Shown here: one piece after another, positions 23,894 to 35,121 of the stretch
How the letters are laid out: every line of letters starts with the position of its first letter
Numbering within the stretch: position 1 is the first letter of the stretch
Assembly (NCBI GenBank): GCA_005765155.1
Contig: VCCP01000003.1
Coordinates: 4,216,001 to 4,280,000 of the forward strand
DNA: 64,000 bases
Source of the DNA: Zelopaecilomyces penicillatus
Taxonomy: Eukaryota; Ascomycota; Sordariomycetes; Hypocreales; Pseudodiploosporaceae
Reading direction: 5' to 3'
Position numbers and translations under genes: made by a program
The notes under the pieces: model-generated
Databases searched by the model: none
What the model saw: the letters and a program-made list of their open reading frames with translations, nothing else
What the model was told of the DNA's origin: nothing

Positions 23894-24366
23894 GTTAGTT
23901 GATAGTGGCTTGGGCGATCTACCTCGATCTGGTGTTTTGACATTTGCCGCTTCAATCCTAGAATGTGTGTAAGTGCGGCGGATATGTGCGCCTTCTAAGC
24001 ATGGAGTCATGTATGTGTATTTCTTGCCTTTTTAGTTCGGCTAAGGTCAAATTTGGAGCTTCAAGTCAGGACAACTTGGGTTGATTCGCACAGAGCGTTC
24101 ACTGATAGAGCATTGCTCCATTAAGATGATGAGGGTGCATGTAATTCAATATGTTTCATCAAGGGGTATCTATTCTACAGTGATCGCTTCACACCTTCCT
24201 TCCCAGCCCTGATGCTGTTTCCCATCCTTTTTTGGGAGTGTTGTGATGATATTTACTAATGTACTAGACGATGAGAAACACGAGAGGCATCATGAACAGA
24301 TTTCGCAAAAATCCCTGTGTCAAACAATCCGTCTCTCTTGTGTTGGTCCATTCAACCAACCGCTCA
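23894..24366. other. Convergent 3' region, thioredoxin-domain / dynein genes
   Basis: A 473-bp spacer between two converging genes, presumably their 3' UTRs. No further coding signal. Confidence 0.6.
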
Positions 24367-26252
24367 TTAGCGCGGACTTTCGGCAGATCCAGAAGTCTTT
24401 TTCATCAGTCCCATGAAGAAGTCCTGCAGTTGGTCACTATCAAAGTCCTTGGCCATATTACCCGTAGTGCGCTCTTGTTCAGGCGTCTCAGGTTCAGGCT
24501 GCGATGCGTGTGCATTGCGGTCCTATATCAATGTTAGTGGCATGGCGCTATGAACAGGCATGTGCCTTCTGCCTCCCCAAATGACGCCCCGAATCACTCA
24601 CCTTGAGACGTTGCAACATATCATCGGCGTCAACCTGAATGCCACCCATGTTGAACTGTACAGGGCCAATGTGCTCATTAACAGTCTTGTCGTTGAGAAA
24701 CTCCACCTTCCGTGTGGCGGACGAAGCCGTGTTGTCAGGCGTTTTCTCGAAAATTTTAGCCTTGAAAGCCTCTAGAATTTTGAGTTGCCGTTCTAGAAAC
24801 TCCTGTGTGTCATCGCTTTCGACGACCAAGGAAGTGCCGTCGTTCATAGCGCTCTCTACTACTGCCAATCCGCCACTATTGGGGTCCCGGCACCAATCCT
24901 CATAGAGAGCAATAGCACTTTCCACTTGGTCAGGATTACCTACATCACTTTCATTGTCCTTGACTAACCGCTCCAAACTGGGTGGCGTGGATCCGAGAGG
25001 AATCTTAATGTCCTCAGCCCAGTGCTTGGACACAAGTTCGGCATCAAAGGAGCCACCAAGAACGCGAATCTTCCCCCATGAGTCCCAGTTGGGAGGCACT
25101 ACAATCTTGTCTCGGTCGATGACATTGTGTTTCAATGGCTGGCGTTTGAGAAGGGATGTGATACCCAGGGTGGAGTGGATTAGACTAGGGAGTTGCGAGG
25201 GGGCGCTTTGAGACGTATAAATGAGAGAAGCGCCATCTAAAGATAACGTCAGCGTCAATACTGCAAATTGTTTCTATTTCATACTTACGTCGTAATAAAA
25301 CGGTTCGGAGATATTGAAGAACTGCATCAAAATCGGGCTCCTTCCATGCCTTGTTCTTCTCCAGGAACTCAATTTTCTGAGCCTGTACGCATGTTAGCAT
25401 ATGCGCCACAAGCTTGTAGTAGAATATACTTACATTTTGGCACACTACACAAAGGGGCAGGCCCAAAGGCTCCGTCCATTCTCCAGGACCAAGAGGCAAC
25501 GAGCCCTCGCCATCGCTACTTGTGGCTGTCGCAAGCGGGGTGCCGTCTAAGTTTAAAGATGAGCCTCCTCTGCCCCTCTCCTTCCATGATACCATGGCCT
25601 CTTCCATCTCGCTGCGTGATTCCGAGCTTATATGGCTTAAAACCTCTTCGAACACTTGAATCCAGCTCCATATTTGACGAAGCCAAAGATGGGGTTGCGA
25701 CCAATCTAAGAGTATTACCACAGCAGTATTTGGTATCGTTTCAGGTGTAAGGAGGGGCGCGACTAGAGATGCAAATTCTCCAGAGGGTTGAGATAGAAGA
25801 TATAGAGATACTCGAGCAAGCGTATCTGGATGTGTAGGTTAGTACCAGTTGTTCAAGATTACGGTTACCGCGATATGTATTACCATCCTGATCAGCATCT
25901 AGCACATCATAATATGTGTATCCGAGAGCAAAGCTATTCGCAATCTGCGGTGGTTTCTGTCGGTCAAAGTTGCGGCGCGATTCAGAACCGGATAGAGACT
26001 CGAGGAACTCTCGTTGTGATTCAGGAGTGCCACCTAAGAACTGATTAGTTTTCTGGTTGGAACTGTTGCTGGGGCGAAAGTGCTTCCCATACCCAAGACT
26101 AGGAGATTTTTCTCTGGGAGGCGTTTGCCACTGGCTACAGATTCCAGCATAGATGTCCACAGATTTGTTTTCTGCTCGCCATTGCGGCCCTCCATCTCCC
26201 CTGATCCAGTAGTATAGGTCGACGCCCTATTGGCCAAGCCTGCCATTGCCAT
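24367..26252 (-). CDS. Cytoplasmic dynein light intermediate chain
   Basis: Six exons (26252-26093, 26033-25884, 25825-25434, 25382-25289, 25236-24602, 24522-24367) with introns of 59, 58, 51, 52 and 79 bp encode 528 residues. The Ras-like N-terminal domain contains WTSMLESVASGKRLPEKNLL, a degenerate P-loop (LGGTPESQRE), SFALGYTYYDVLDADQD, VVILLDWSQPHLWLRQ, LGLPLCVVCQN, LQYLRTVLLRHGASLIYTS and KHNVIDRDKIVVPPNWDSWG, which together identify the dynein LIC family. The subunit stabilises the dynein heavy chain and links it to cargo adaptors for minus-end transport along microtubules. The C-terminal exon carries a short amphipathic segment (LQDFFMGLMKK) like the adaptor-binding helix of LICs. ATGs at 26285 and 26246 are alternative starts. 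Confidence 0.92.
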
Positions 26253-26998
26253 TGTCGTAATCTCGATGCTAATCGCTACCGCCAAAACCAGGTGCTTAAC
26301 AGACCACCGGTCAGGTCATGTGGGGTGTCTTTAGGCCGCCAAAGTGTCAATCGCAGGGTCGGATGGTGAGAGTAATAGGCGTACTTGTCGATGTCGTTGA
26401 GAGGTGTCTAGAGAAGTCGAAGGGGCATTTTGGTTCCAAGCCCAACACGACGAGGACCTCTAGTGACAATGCTGCGATGGCCAGAAAACGTTCGCCAATG
26501 TCTCAGTCTCAGTACTGGCTCCTAACTTGACACGAAATCCAGAAACAGTGAGACTCCGGTTTTGCCAATCTCCCTATTAGTAGGTAGTTCATACACATCA
26601 AACGCCAGAGGCCAAGGTTGCGGCTTGGGAGCTCTGGTGTCGGCCCGGAAATGACCCGACGTGTTGTGGCGTCTCCGATTTGGTGGTGAACAGCGATGGA
26701 CCAGGCAAACAAGCTGCCCTGGCAAACAAAGCCGTGAATTACAGGGCCCAAGCACCACTAAAAACAAAACATGGATACGCTAAGAGACCCCAGAGCGATT
26801 GGGCACCCGACGCTTTGCCTTATCAGCGAGCCCCTGCTGTTATGGCGCCTACCTCAGTACCTTGGTACCTAATGTAGCTTGGCACTTGCTGTCGTCACTC
26901 TATCGGAATTCCATTGGACTTTTTTCCCGAGTATCTTATCTTCCTAGCCTTTCTCCTACCTCAGCCTTGCATGCGACTACGTCAACACAGGGCCAACA
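26253..26998. other. Divergent promoter region, dynein LIC / Ist3-like
   Basis: A 746-bp region between two divergent genes. No gene is recognisable; short TACCTA/TAGGTA elements occur near the right end (about 26850-26875). Confidence 0.6.
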
Positions 26999-28023
26999 AT
27001 GAACCAAATACGCGCCATCCAGGCGCTCAACAAGAAGGAACTTGAGCACGGAATGTGAGTATATTATCCTCGCCTGTCGATGTTGATAACGTGCTAAACC
27101 TGCAAAGCTCCCCAGACGCTTCGTGGCACGTGGACTATCGTGATACTGCCTTTATTTATTTCGGCGGCTTGTCATATGACCTTTCCGAAGGCGATGTCAT
27201 AACAATATTTTCCCAATATGGCGAACCGGTATTCCTGAAGCTTGTTCGCGACAAAGAAACTGGCAAATCCAAGGGCTTTGGTTGGCTCAAATACGAGGAC
27301 CAAAGGAGTACAGATTTGGCTGTGGACAATCTAGGGGGCGCAGAGATTAGTGGGAGACTTATGAGCGTTGACCATGCTCGCTACAGTCCACGAGACGACG
27401 AAGATCAGGATCAGTTCAGGGTGGGATGGGCGGATCTGAAGCGTCAAGAGGGAGAGGCACTATCAGCAGACGAGGATAGTGGTGAGGAGAAGGAGGAAAA
27501 GATAGCAAGGCCTATGCTACCAGAAGAGAAAGAGTTGGCACTACTCATGCAAGAACACGACGACGACGACCCGATGAAGGCATTTCTCATTGAGGAGAAG
27601 AAGAAAGAAGTCGAAGAGGCTCGGCAACGTGCGGACAACAGGGATAGGAAGGGGAAAGATAGGCACCACCAGCACCGGTCGAGGCGAGACGAAAGTAGAG
27701 AAGGTCGACATAAGAAAAGATCGAGAGAGGAAGCTACAGATGATGCGGAAAGAAGGAGGCACAGACACAAGGATGAGGAGTCAAGACGACATAAAGGTCG
27801 CGATGATTCAAAAGAACGCGATAGACACAGTGAGAGGAGAAGGGACGACCATGATGATAAGGATAGAGAGCGACGGAGGGAGCGGGAGCGGACCAAAAGG
27901 CGGCAAGACCGAGACCATTCTGAAGAGCGCCGACACAGAAAACGGAGAGATGATGAGGACGTTGATAATCCCAAGCGGCAACGAAGGAGCAGAAGTCGTT
28001 CACCGCGGCGCTCTAGGGATTAG
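26999..28023 (+). CDS. Ist3/RBMX2-like splicing factor with RRM and RD/RS tail
   Basis: Two exons (26999-27054, 27108-28023) with a 53-bp intron encode 323 residues. The start MNQIRAIQALNKKELEHG followed by SWHVDYRDTAFIYFGGL is the hallmark N-terminus of Ist3 (Snu17)/RBMX2. One RRM spans about residues 30-110, with RNP2 IYFGGL and RNP1 KGFGWLKYED. In yeast, Ist3 joins Bud13 and Pml1 in the RES complex, bound to the U2 snRNP in the activated spliceosome. Yeast Ist3 is about 148 residues; here a long charged tail rich in Arg-Asp-Glu-Lys-His and ending in RS repeats (SRSRSPRRSRD) roughly doubles it, as in animal RBMX2. It is tail-to-tail with the Hsv2-type gene, 135 bp apart. Confidence 0.88.
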
Positions 28024-28158
28024 CGCATGGGACCCGAACTGCAAATATGACACAAAATCCAAACCACTACCTGTCTTTCCGGACAGGGCTCGCCAAAAAC
28101 GCCCCAAAAGCCCAACGTAACGGTTGCAGTAGCAATATTATGCAACTCCCCTTCCGTC

Positions 28159-29511
28159 TTATGTGTTTCCCAAGTATCGTTTCCAACCTTCTCGCACACA
28201 ATGCCGCTTGCCATCCTCTCCATCGACTATAACAAACTTTTCCCATCTGGCATCCTGTCCAGCCCCAATGACAGCTATACTTTCCTCTCCAATCCACCCG
28301 ATGAGCCCCTTTGCCGGTCTCGTAGTTCCCAGAACTGTCCCTTCTGAAAATGGTATACCACCAATCATGCTCTCGTCGCCGGCCTCAAAGGGAACCGAGG
28401 CAAAAGAGTAGATGTCTGAAAAAACCCGGGGCATCAGCGGAATCCGGCTTAATATCCCCCATTTTCCTGGTTCGCCCTCTCCTCCAGCCCCGAGCTGCTG
28501 GCTTCGATGCATAGAAGTCTTGCGGGAGTGTGGTACGTCGAAGATATGAAGTGTTGACTTGTCAGAAGTGCAGGCAAGCATTGTGCCAGATGGAGAGAAG
28601 GCTAGCGAGAAAATGGTGGCTGGGTCTATGCCACGACGAAGCTCTGCTAGTCTAGCACAATTACTTGTAGAGTAAACCCGTATCAATGTTCCTGTCTCAC
28701 TTGCACTTGCAAGAAGATCGCCGTCTGGGCTCAACTGAATGGCTTTGAGAGGCGATGAGTGTGCTGGGATGATGCTGACGTTGCCGGTGGTAAGTTCGAC
28801 GAGCTGAATCTGGCCAACAGTCCGGCCTGGAAATGCAAGTTTCTTATCCGAAAGGCAACACAGGCCAAGGAAATTGTCGGCTGTCTCATAGACATGTAAC
28901 AACTCTGGAGGTTTGGCGAAAGAGTAGACCCGGACACTGTTCTGAAGCACAACTGCAATGCGCTCCCTCCCTAACTGTACTCCGCGAACGGCGCTGAGGG
29001 CTGTAATCTCCAGGGCTACTTTCCCTTTCATATCATCCCATATGATGACCTTTTAATAACAAAAACCGCTCAGTGACATGATCTAGTGTAAAACATATTC
29101 GCAAAAGAAAGAGGGTGAGAGTATACGAACCTTGTTCATGGCGAACTTGGGAGATTTGCCTCCTCCAACCAAAGCTAGGTAGTTGGTTGTGCCCATCATC
29201 CGTACCAGGCCGATTCCGGCGTTAAAATCTGTACACTGTGAGTCTGATAGTCTCAAGGCTAAATGGGGAAATGATATTGCCTACCTCGGGACGCCTTGAG
29301 AAGACATGACTTGGTATGGAAGACTGCAAGACAAGGTCCCACTTTGGTCAGTAATCCACGTCAAGGCCCGTGATTCTAGGAGAAGCGTTTTTAGGCTCTT
29401 ACTGCATATTCCCGATTCGAGACCAACAGAGAAACAGCTACAGTCGTTGTTGAAGGAGACAGACAAAACAGCCGTGGGGCTAGACGACTCTATCGGCGGC
29501 CGCACATTCAT
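28159..29511 (-). CDS. Hsv2-type PROPPIN (Atg18-like WD-repeat protein)
   Basis: Four exons (29511-29403, 29323-29285, 29228-29131, 29049-28159) with introns of 79, 56 and 81 bp give 378 residues. It is a seven-bladed beta-propeller of the Atg18/WIPI family, starting MNVRPPIESSSPTAVLSVSFN with MMGTTNYLALVGGG and VIIWDDMKGK following. The phosphoinositide-binding motif is LRRG at about 219-222 (AELRRGIDPATIFSLAF), as in Hsv2/WIPI3-4 proteins, rather than the FRRG of Atg18. PROPPINs bind PI3P and PI(3,5)P2 and work in micronucleophagy and autophagosome formation. The second exon is only 39 bp. A Gly/Glu-rich insertion (QLGAGGEGEPGKWG) lies in the membrane-contacting loop. Confidence 0.9.
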
Positions 29512-31598
29512 GGTGACCTGGGATGGCTCTGAGAGCCTTGAGGGTTGCGAACAGAGACAGATGGACGAACACAGAGATATGAGGCAGGCTAGATGCTAGC
29601 ACTGGTCCCATGTATGTGCGTGCTAAGGCAAGAAGGTATAGGTTGATCGTTGAGATGGAAGGCTTGCGACGGGGGCAGAACTCTTTAACTTATTTAAGGT
29701 ATTTAGTAGATGAGCATGGCTGAAGTATCCTTGGTCGAGATGCTGAGCCACTGGGGCTTTTCAGTGAGGATTCACGTCAAGTCGGCCATGGCGAATGGGG
29801 CTGCTGGGGCTATTATTGGGGGCGTTCATTGGGGGAGAGTGGCGCCACTGGGAGCCGTTCCAGCTATGCCGTTTTAGCGTAGTAACTGCTGTTCAGTGAG
29901 TGATAATGGGCCAAAGGCGAGTGACATTGAATCATCAATCAGCTGGCACAAGGGAAGCACCATGAAAGCTGTTGGCTATCAGGTACTATGTCCCCTGTTT
30001 AAAACAGTCATTCTCAAAAAATGTTTATACTTTAATTTTTCAATAATCATGTTCGCGAATAAGTACAGAGCCAAAATACTAGATCGACAAAACTGGCGTA
30101 TAGGTACCTTCAGCAGCCTATAACGGTCCCTACCTAGAGACCCATACATATCAATGTCGAAGTGCCATCATGGTGAACGTTCTTACACAAAAAGAAGCGA
30201 ATCAAAGATGTGAATAGGAAACTTCTTGTCTTGAGGTTGACAACCCGACGAGCTAAGAGTATTTGAATTCGTGAGGCATCCGTACAGAGGGTTTGCCATG
30301 CCATGGGTAATGAGATCGCTGAAAAACACTATGATCTGAGTCCTATTGAGAACGGTTTCCTTCGCATCAAATGCCTTTGAATATGCTTGCAGCCGCAAGA
30401 AGCAATAAGGCCAAACAGTCGAAAAAGCAGTTCATTCAGTGATTAGGAACATCAGGAAGAGTGTGACCAACTTGCCAACTACCAACGTAATGTGCTACCA
30501 CTAAAGTTGAGTCACTTTTGCATAGGTATGTTAACGAGGAACACTGTGCCAGCAAAAGTTGTCTGCAAGAGTAGAAGCAGTGGTCTCAAAGTCAGAGATC
30601 CCAGATTCCTAATCATGTCTTGGGCATGGAAGCCCGTCCCTCCAATGTCCAAGTCTTGGGGCAATGAAATTGGCGCGGCATTCATCACTGACAGCTGGAT
30701 TTCCGAAGCTTTGCCGACCCCAGCACTTGGCCCATTCAAGCCTCGCGTCGAATTTTGCCTGGTGCTCGGAACTGAAGTCACTCCAGTAGCGTGCACGGAC
30801 ACAAGGGGGGGCACCCACAAGTGCTCTCTCTCTAATTAGAGGCGATAGCAGCATTTGGTTGACAGGACAAACGTCAAAAGGAAGTTTTGCCCTGTATGGG
30901 ACCGCTATGGGTACATGCCTAATGGGTGCAAGCTGGGCACGTTCGGTATGTAGCGCGTCGTACTTGACACCCCTATCACAGGCTTCAGCAAACCGTGGCA
31001 GAGTCTCTCTACCTACACCTAGGTAGGAGGTAGGTACGGATAATGTCGTCTTGATAGAGAAGGCAGTGTATGTACTCTTCCAGATTGCGGTGCAACACTC
31101 TCGAGATTGCTGGGTACTTCATGTCTATACCTCTAGGTCTAGCAATGGCCATGTACCTTTCTCCCAAGCAGGCCCCATAATCTGTAGAGATATCTAACTT
31201 CTGTGATGTCCAATGCAGAGTACATACGGAGGAGCCACAACCGGGGAGGCGGCAGGGGCGGTCTGTCTTTCCAGGTCGCCAGGCTGAGGGTGCACTTGGT
31301 GGCCCCTGAAAGTCCCCCAAAGCGCCGCAAGAGCTGTGGCCCGGGCGTGAAATTGCACCCGCCAGCGCCAGCGAGGTTCCTCCATACAGGTAAGGCCGTC
31401 GAACATCTCTCTCCCCTTTTGCTCTCCATCCCCAAGCACCACCACTGCTACCACTACCACCTCCTCGATTCTCTCCTCCCCGTCCCAGAGCCGCCTCTTG
31501 CATCGTGCAGTCCGGCATTTCGATTCCTCTCGAATCTCCCGCTACTGCTGCAATCGCTCTGCTTTCATCTCTGCCATTATATCGCAACATCGTTCAAC
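29512..31598. other. 2.1 kb divergent promoter region, Hsv2-type / septin
   Basis: No convincing gene. An AT-rich patch lies at about 29990-30090. The part near the septin gene is pyrimidine-rich on plus (31430-31600), consistent with a transcription start region, and has TAGGTA repeats at about 31017-31036. Overlapping frames on both strands near 30500-30850 and 31009-31590 look like chance. Confidence 0.5.
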
Positions 31599-33248
31599 AT
31601 GTCGTCCACCACTGTAGGTCTAATCCCGACCCCAGAATTATTTTGGTGGCTTGTGGCCCAGCTATGGGGGGAACCTACATCTCGACACCACAACTGCAGC
31701 ACGAGCAATTCAAGCCCTGCGCTGGAGCCAAATTTGGGAGTTGCGACTGCTGACACACTGTACTTCTATAGAAGATGATCCGCCGAAAGAAGAACGTCAA
31801 GAAAGGCATCCAGTTCTGCTTGATGGTTTGCGGAGCTTCTGGAACTGGTATGCTTTCACTACCCCCCCTCCTCTCAGACACGACTTTTTTTCTCCCGGCG
31901 TAGAGTCCTAGAGTCTCGACTACAATAAGCTAATGATTTTATGTTTTTAGGCCGAACCACTTTCGTGAACACTCTCTGCGGCAAGCCTGTCCTCGAGCAC
32001 AAAGATGCAGATGACGCTGCCGATGCCCACGTTGAGGATGGCGTCAAGATCAAGCCCATCACAGTTGGTACGCATTAAATGAATTCAACGTGCCTCCTGT
32101 TAGCCCACGAATACATGGCTGACTTTGCATAGAGCTTGAATTGGATGAGGAAGGTACTCGAATCTCATTGACAATTGTGGACACCCCTGGATTTGGTGAC
32201 CAAATCGACAACGAAGCCAGGTAAGCTTAAGCGCCCCTTTACCTCTTTAACATTAACATGGCTGACTTCATACCAAACAGCTTTGCAGAGATCGTCGGAT
32301 ACCTCGAGCGACAATATGATGATATCTTGGCCGAGGAGTCTCGTATCAAGCGTAACCCCCGCTTCAGGGATAACCGAGTCCATGCCATGCTCTACTTCAT
32401 CACCCCTACAGGCCATGGGTGAGTAACCTATCGTCTCGCATCTGTTGACTTGTTGCTAATTCATAATCCCAACAGTCTGCGGGAACTCGATATTGAGCTG
32501 ATGAAGCGTCTCGCGCCTCGCGTCAACGTTATTCCCGTTATTGGCCGAGCCGACACCCTCACCCCTTCCGAGCTGGCCGAGTCCAAGAAGTTGGTCATGG
32601 AAGATATCGAGCATTACCGAATTCCGGTTTATAACTTCCCTTATGATATCGAGGAGGATGATGAGGACACTGTCGAGGAGAACGCCGAATTGAGGGGTCT
32701 TATGCCATTCGCCATTGTTGGCTCTGAGGACATAGTCGAGATTGGTGGCCGTAAGGTGCGCGCTCGTCAGTATCCTTGGGGCGTCGTCGAGGTCGACAAC
32801 CCGCGCCACTCGGACTTTTTGGCCATTCGTTCCGCTCTTCTTCACAGCCACTTGGCTGATTTGAAGGAAATCACCCATGACTTCCTGTATGAAAACTATC
32901 GTACCGAGAAGCTCTCAAAGAGTGTGGATGGCGCCGCTGCCAGGTATGTAAAAAGCTATGATGATAAGATGAGAACAACAATTACTAACATATTGTAGTC
33001 TGGACAGCTCAATGAATCCCGAGGATCTGGCATCGCAGTCTGTGCGTCTCAAGGAAGAACAGCTCCGACGAGAGGAGGAGAAGCTACGCGAAATCGAGCT
33101 CAAGGTACAGCGCGAGATCAACGAGAAGCGACAAGAACTGCTTGCTCGCGAGTCCCAGCTTCGCGAGATTGAGGCTCGTATGGCTCGAGAAACGGCTGCT
33201 CAGGCGGCTGCCGCTGGCGGCGAGGCCAATGGCGACAAAGAGGAGTAG
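31599..33248 (+). CDS. Septin, Cdc3/AspB class
   Basis: Seven exons (31599-31613, 31772-31847, 31951-32067, 32133-32220, 32281-32418, 32476-32943, 32999-33248) join in frame into 383 residues. Introns are 158, 103, 65, 60, 57 and 55 bp. A polybasic stretch (RRKKNVKK, residues 9-16), typically lipid-binding, precedes the GTPase domain. G1 is GASGTGRT (26-33), G3 is DTPG, G4 is GRAD, and the septin unique element includes RARQYPWGVVEVDNPRHSDF. The C-terminus (~320-375) is a charged coiled coil. Sequence around VYNFPYDIEED and the unique element fits Cdc3 better than Cdc11 or Cdc12. Septins form hetero-oligomeric filaments at septa and hyphal tips. The 15-bp first exon is less certain; translation could start at the ATG at 31775. 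Confidence 0.9.
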
Positions 33249-34100
33249 AGACTCATCTCAAATTATCTACTGGGTCTTGCTTCGGTTTTTTTCAAGGAAA
33301 AGTGCGACGTTGGTCTATTTATCGCTGCCGGCGTTGGTTTTCTCTCCTTTCTCCGATGACTGAGGAGCAAGAACATCAGAATATTCCCCGGCTGTTACAA
33401 AAATCGTGTTGAATTTCTTTTTCGCCGCCTTGCCACCTAGCAAAAAGTTGCCTATGACTGAGATGACGGTGGACCTCGAGTGGGAGTTTCGTGGTAGTAT
33501 ATGATGGGTTGACAGCCATTGGAACGAACAATACGTTCTCCCTTGCGGATGGGATTGCCTTCCAGCGGACGGTGGCGGCATGCAGCTGCTGGAAATAATA
33601 TGGTACGAGATGGGAGAGAAACGGGTGGATGTTAAACTCTAGCGCCATTGGAGCCGGAGGAGTAGCTTGCGCATTTTCCCTCTTGTCGGGTGTCTGGTTT
33701 TAGCTGTATTGGTAGCCATCTGTTTGTCAAATGGCCCTCTTTTCCCCCGTCCTTTATTTTTCCTCCTACTTTAGTGGACTTCTAATGCAGATATCAAATA
33801 AATTCAAGTGTTCTCTAACCCGATGTAATTCGGACAGACGATGGTGGTTGTATTTCATGGAAACAATTTCAATTAGGCTATCAAAAACATTCAGTTAACG
33901 CCACTAGCTTCTTCTCGCGGATTGTCCTAACCCCTGTAACATTACACAGCACAATTATACGGGTCAAATGAATGACAACCGTCATGGTCAGCTTCATCTC
34001 AATAGGAATGTCATCTCGTCAGTTCAATATCTATGATGACGTGATAAGCCCTCATCACACCGGGCATCCACCACTTCCAGCATGTTCTCGCATCTCAAAC
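33249..34100. other. Convergent 3' region, septin / Bax-inhibitor gene
   Basis: An 852-bp spacer with the 3' UTRs of two converging genes. No gene is supported. Confidence 0.6.
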
Positions 34101-35121
34101 TTAGTTGTTCGATTGGCTGTTAAGAATTCGAAGAATGGCAAGGAAAAGGTTGATAATATCCAAGTAGAGACTGATGGCGGCCGCAATCTCCTCTTCGACA
34201 TGATGCTTCCGCATAATCATCTGAGTATCAACAAGAATGTAGGCACTAAAGATGAGCGCGCCGAGACCTCCGTAAATGAGTTCACCGGTGGAGCTATAGG
34301 GGAAAAACATGGCCATGAAGCCAAAGATGACAAGACCCCACAGCGCGCCGAAAAGATATGGCATCCATGAGGTGAAATCGTATTTGGTCTGGCAGGCGAA
34401 AGCGGTGAGGAAGACGAAGATTCCGGCGGTCAGGACCACGGCGTTGAGAACGATGCCAGTCTTATAGAAAGACACAATGACGGAAATCGAGTACGCCTCG
34501 GTGAAGGTGAAGAGAGACAAGAAAAGAAGGTTTGTCGGGTAAGACTTGCGCTTCCAGTAGGTTAGACCAAGGAATGCCAAAGAACCGAAAAGCTACAAGT
34601 GTACACTATGAGTCAGTATGTTTTGTCCTGGTGCCTAAATGAAATGAACGGGGGGTCATGATGCCCCAGGTCGCAGGAGGGACACATACCGAAGCCCAGA
34701 CTACACCGGGGTGGCTCTGGATCCATGTCTTGTAGCTCTCACTGAAGAAAGAGAGGGAGCTGACACCAGCAGTTGCGAGAAGCTGCAGGGTGAGGATGCT
34801 ATAGACCTTGCGAACAAACTGGTTACGGATATCGACGGTAGCTTCGGCGACGGAACCTCCAAACTGTAGGAATCACGGGCAATCAGTATCCTCACCATAT
34901 CATCAACACCCATCTCGGGCGCATCAAGCCGCGATTTGAAAGCTTACCTTGAAATCATCTGGGAGATTGTCCTCACTGCTGCGCGGGCCTGAAAACAAGC
35001 CCTCAGTCTCGTTGCGCGATGAAGGTCCACCAGCAGTGGCGTTATAGGATGGTGGCGCGTGAGTATAGTCGTCGTCCGGTTCCTGCTGAGGGGCAGGCTG
35101 GTACTTTGTCGAGGACGCCAT
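34101..35121 (-). CDS. Bax inhibitor-1 family membrane protein (LFG/TMBIM, Bxi1-like)
   Basis: Three exons (35121-34948, 34863-34690, 34592-34101) with introns of 84 and 97 bp, both phase 0, encode 279 residues. After a Pro-rich cytosolic N-terminus (HAPPSYNATAGG) there are about seven hydrophobic helices, with VRKVYSILTLQLLATAGVS opening the domain and conserved family features near the end (GALIFSAYILVDTQMIM and ISLYLDIINLFLAILRIL). TMBIM proteins are Ca2+ leak channels or pH-sensitive transporters of the ER, Golgi or vacuole. The yeast homologue Bxi1/Ybh3 affects the unfolded protein response and cell death. Subcellular location here is not determined. Confidence 0.92.
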
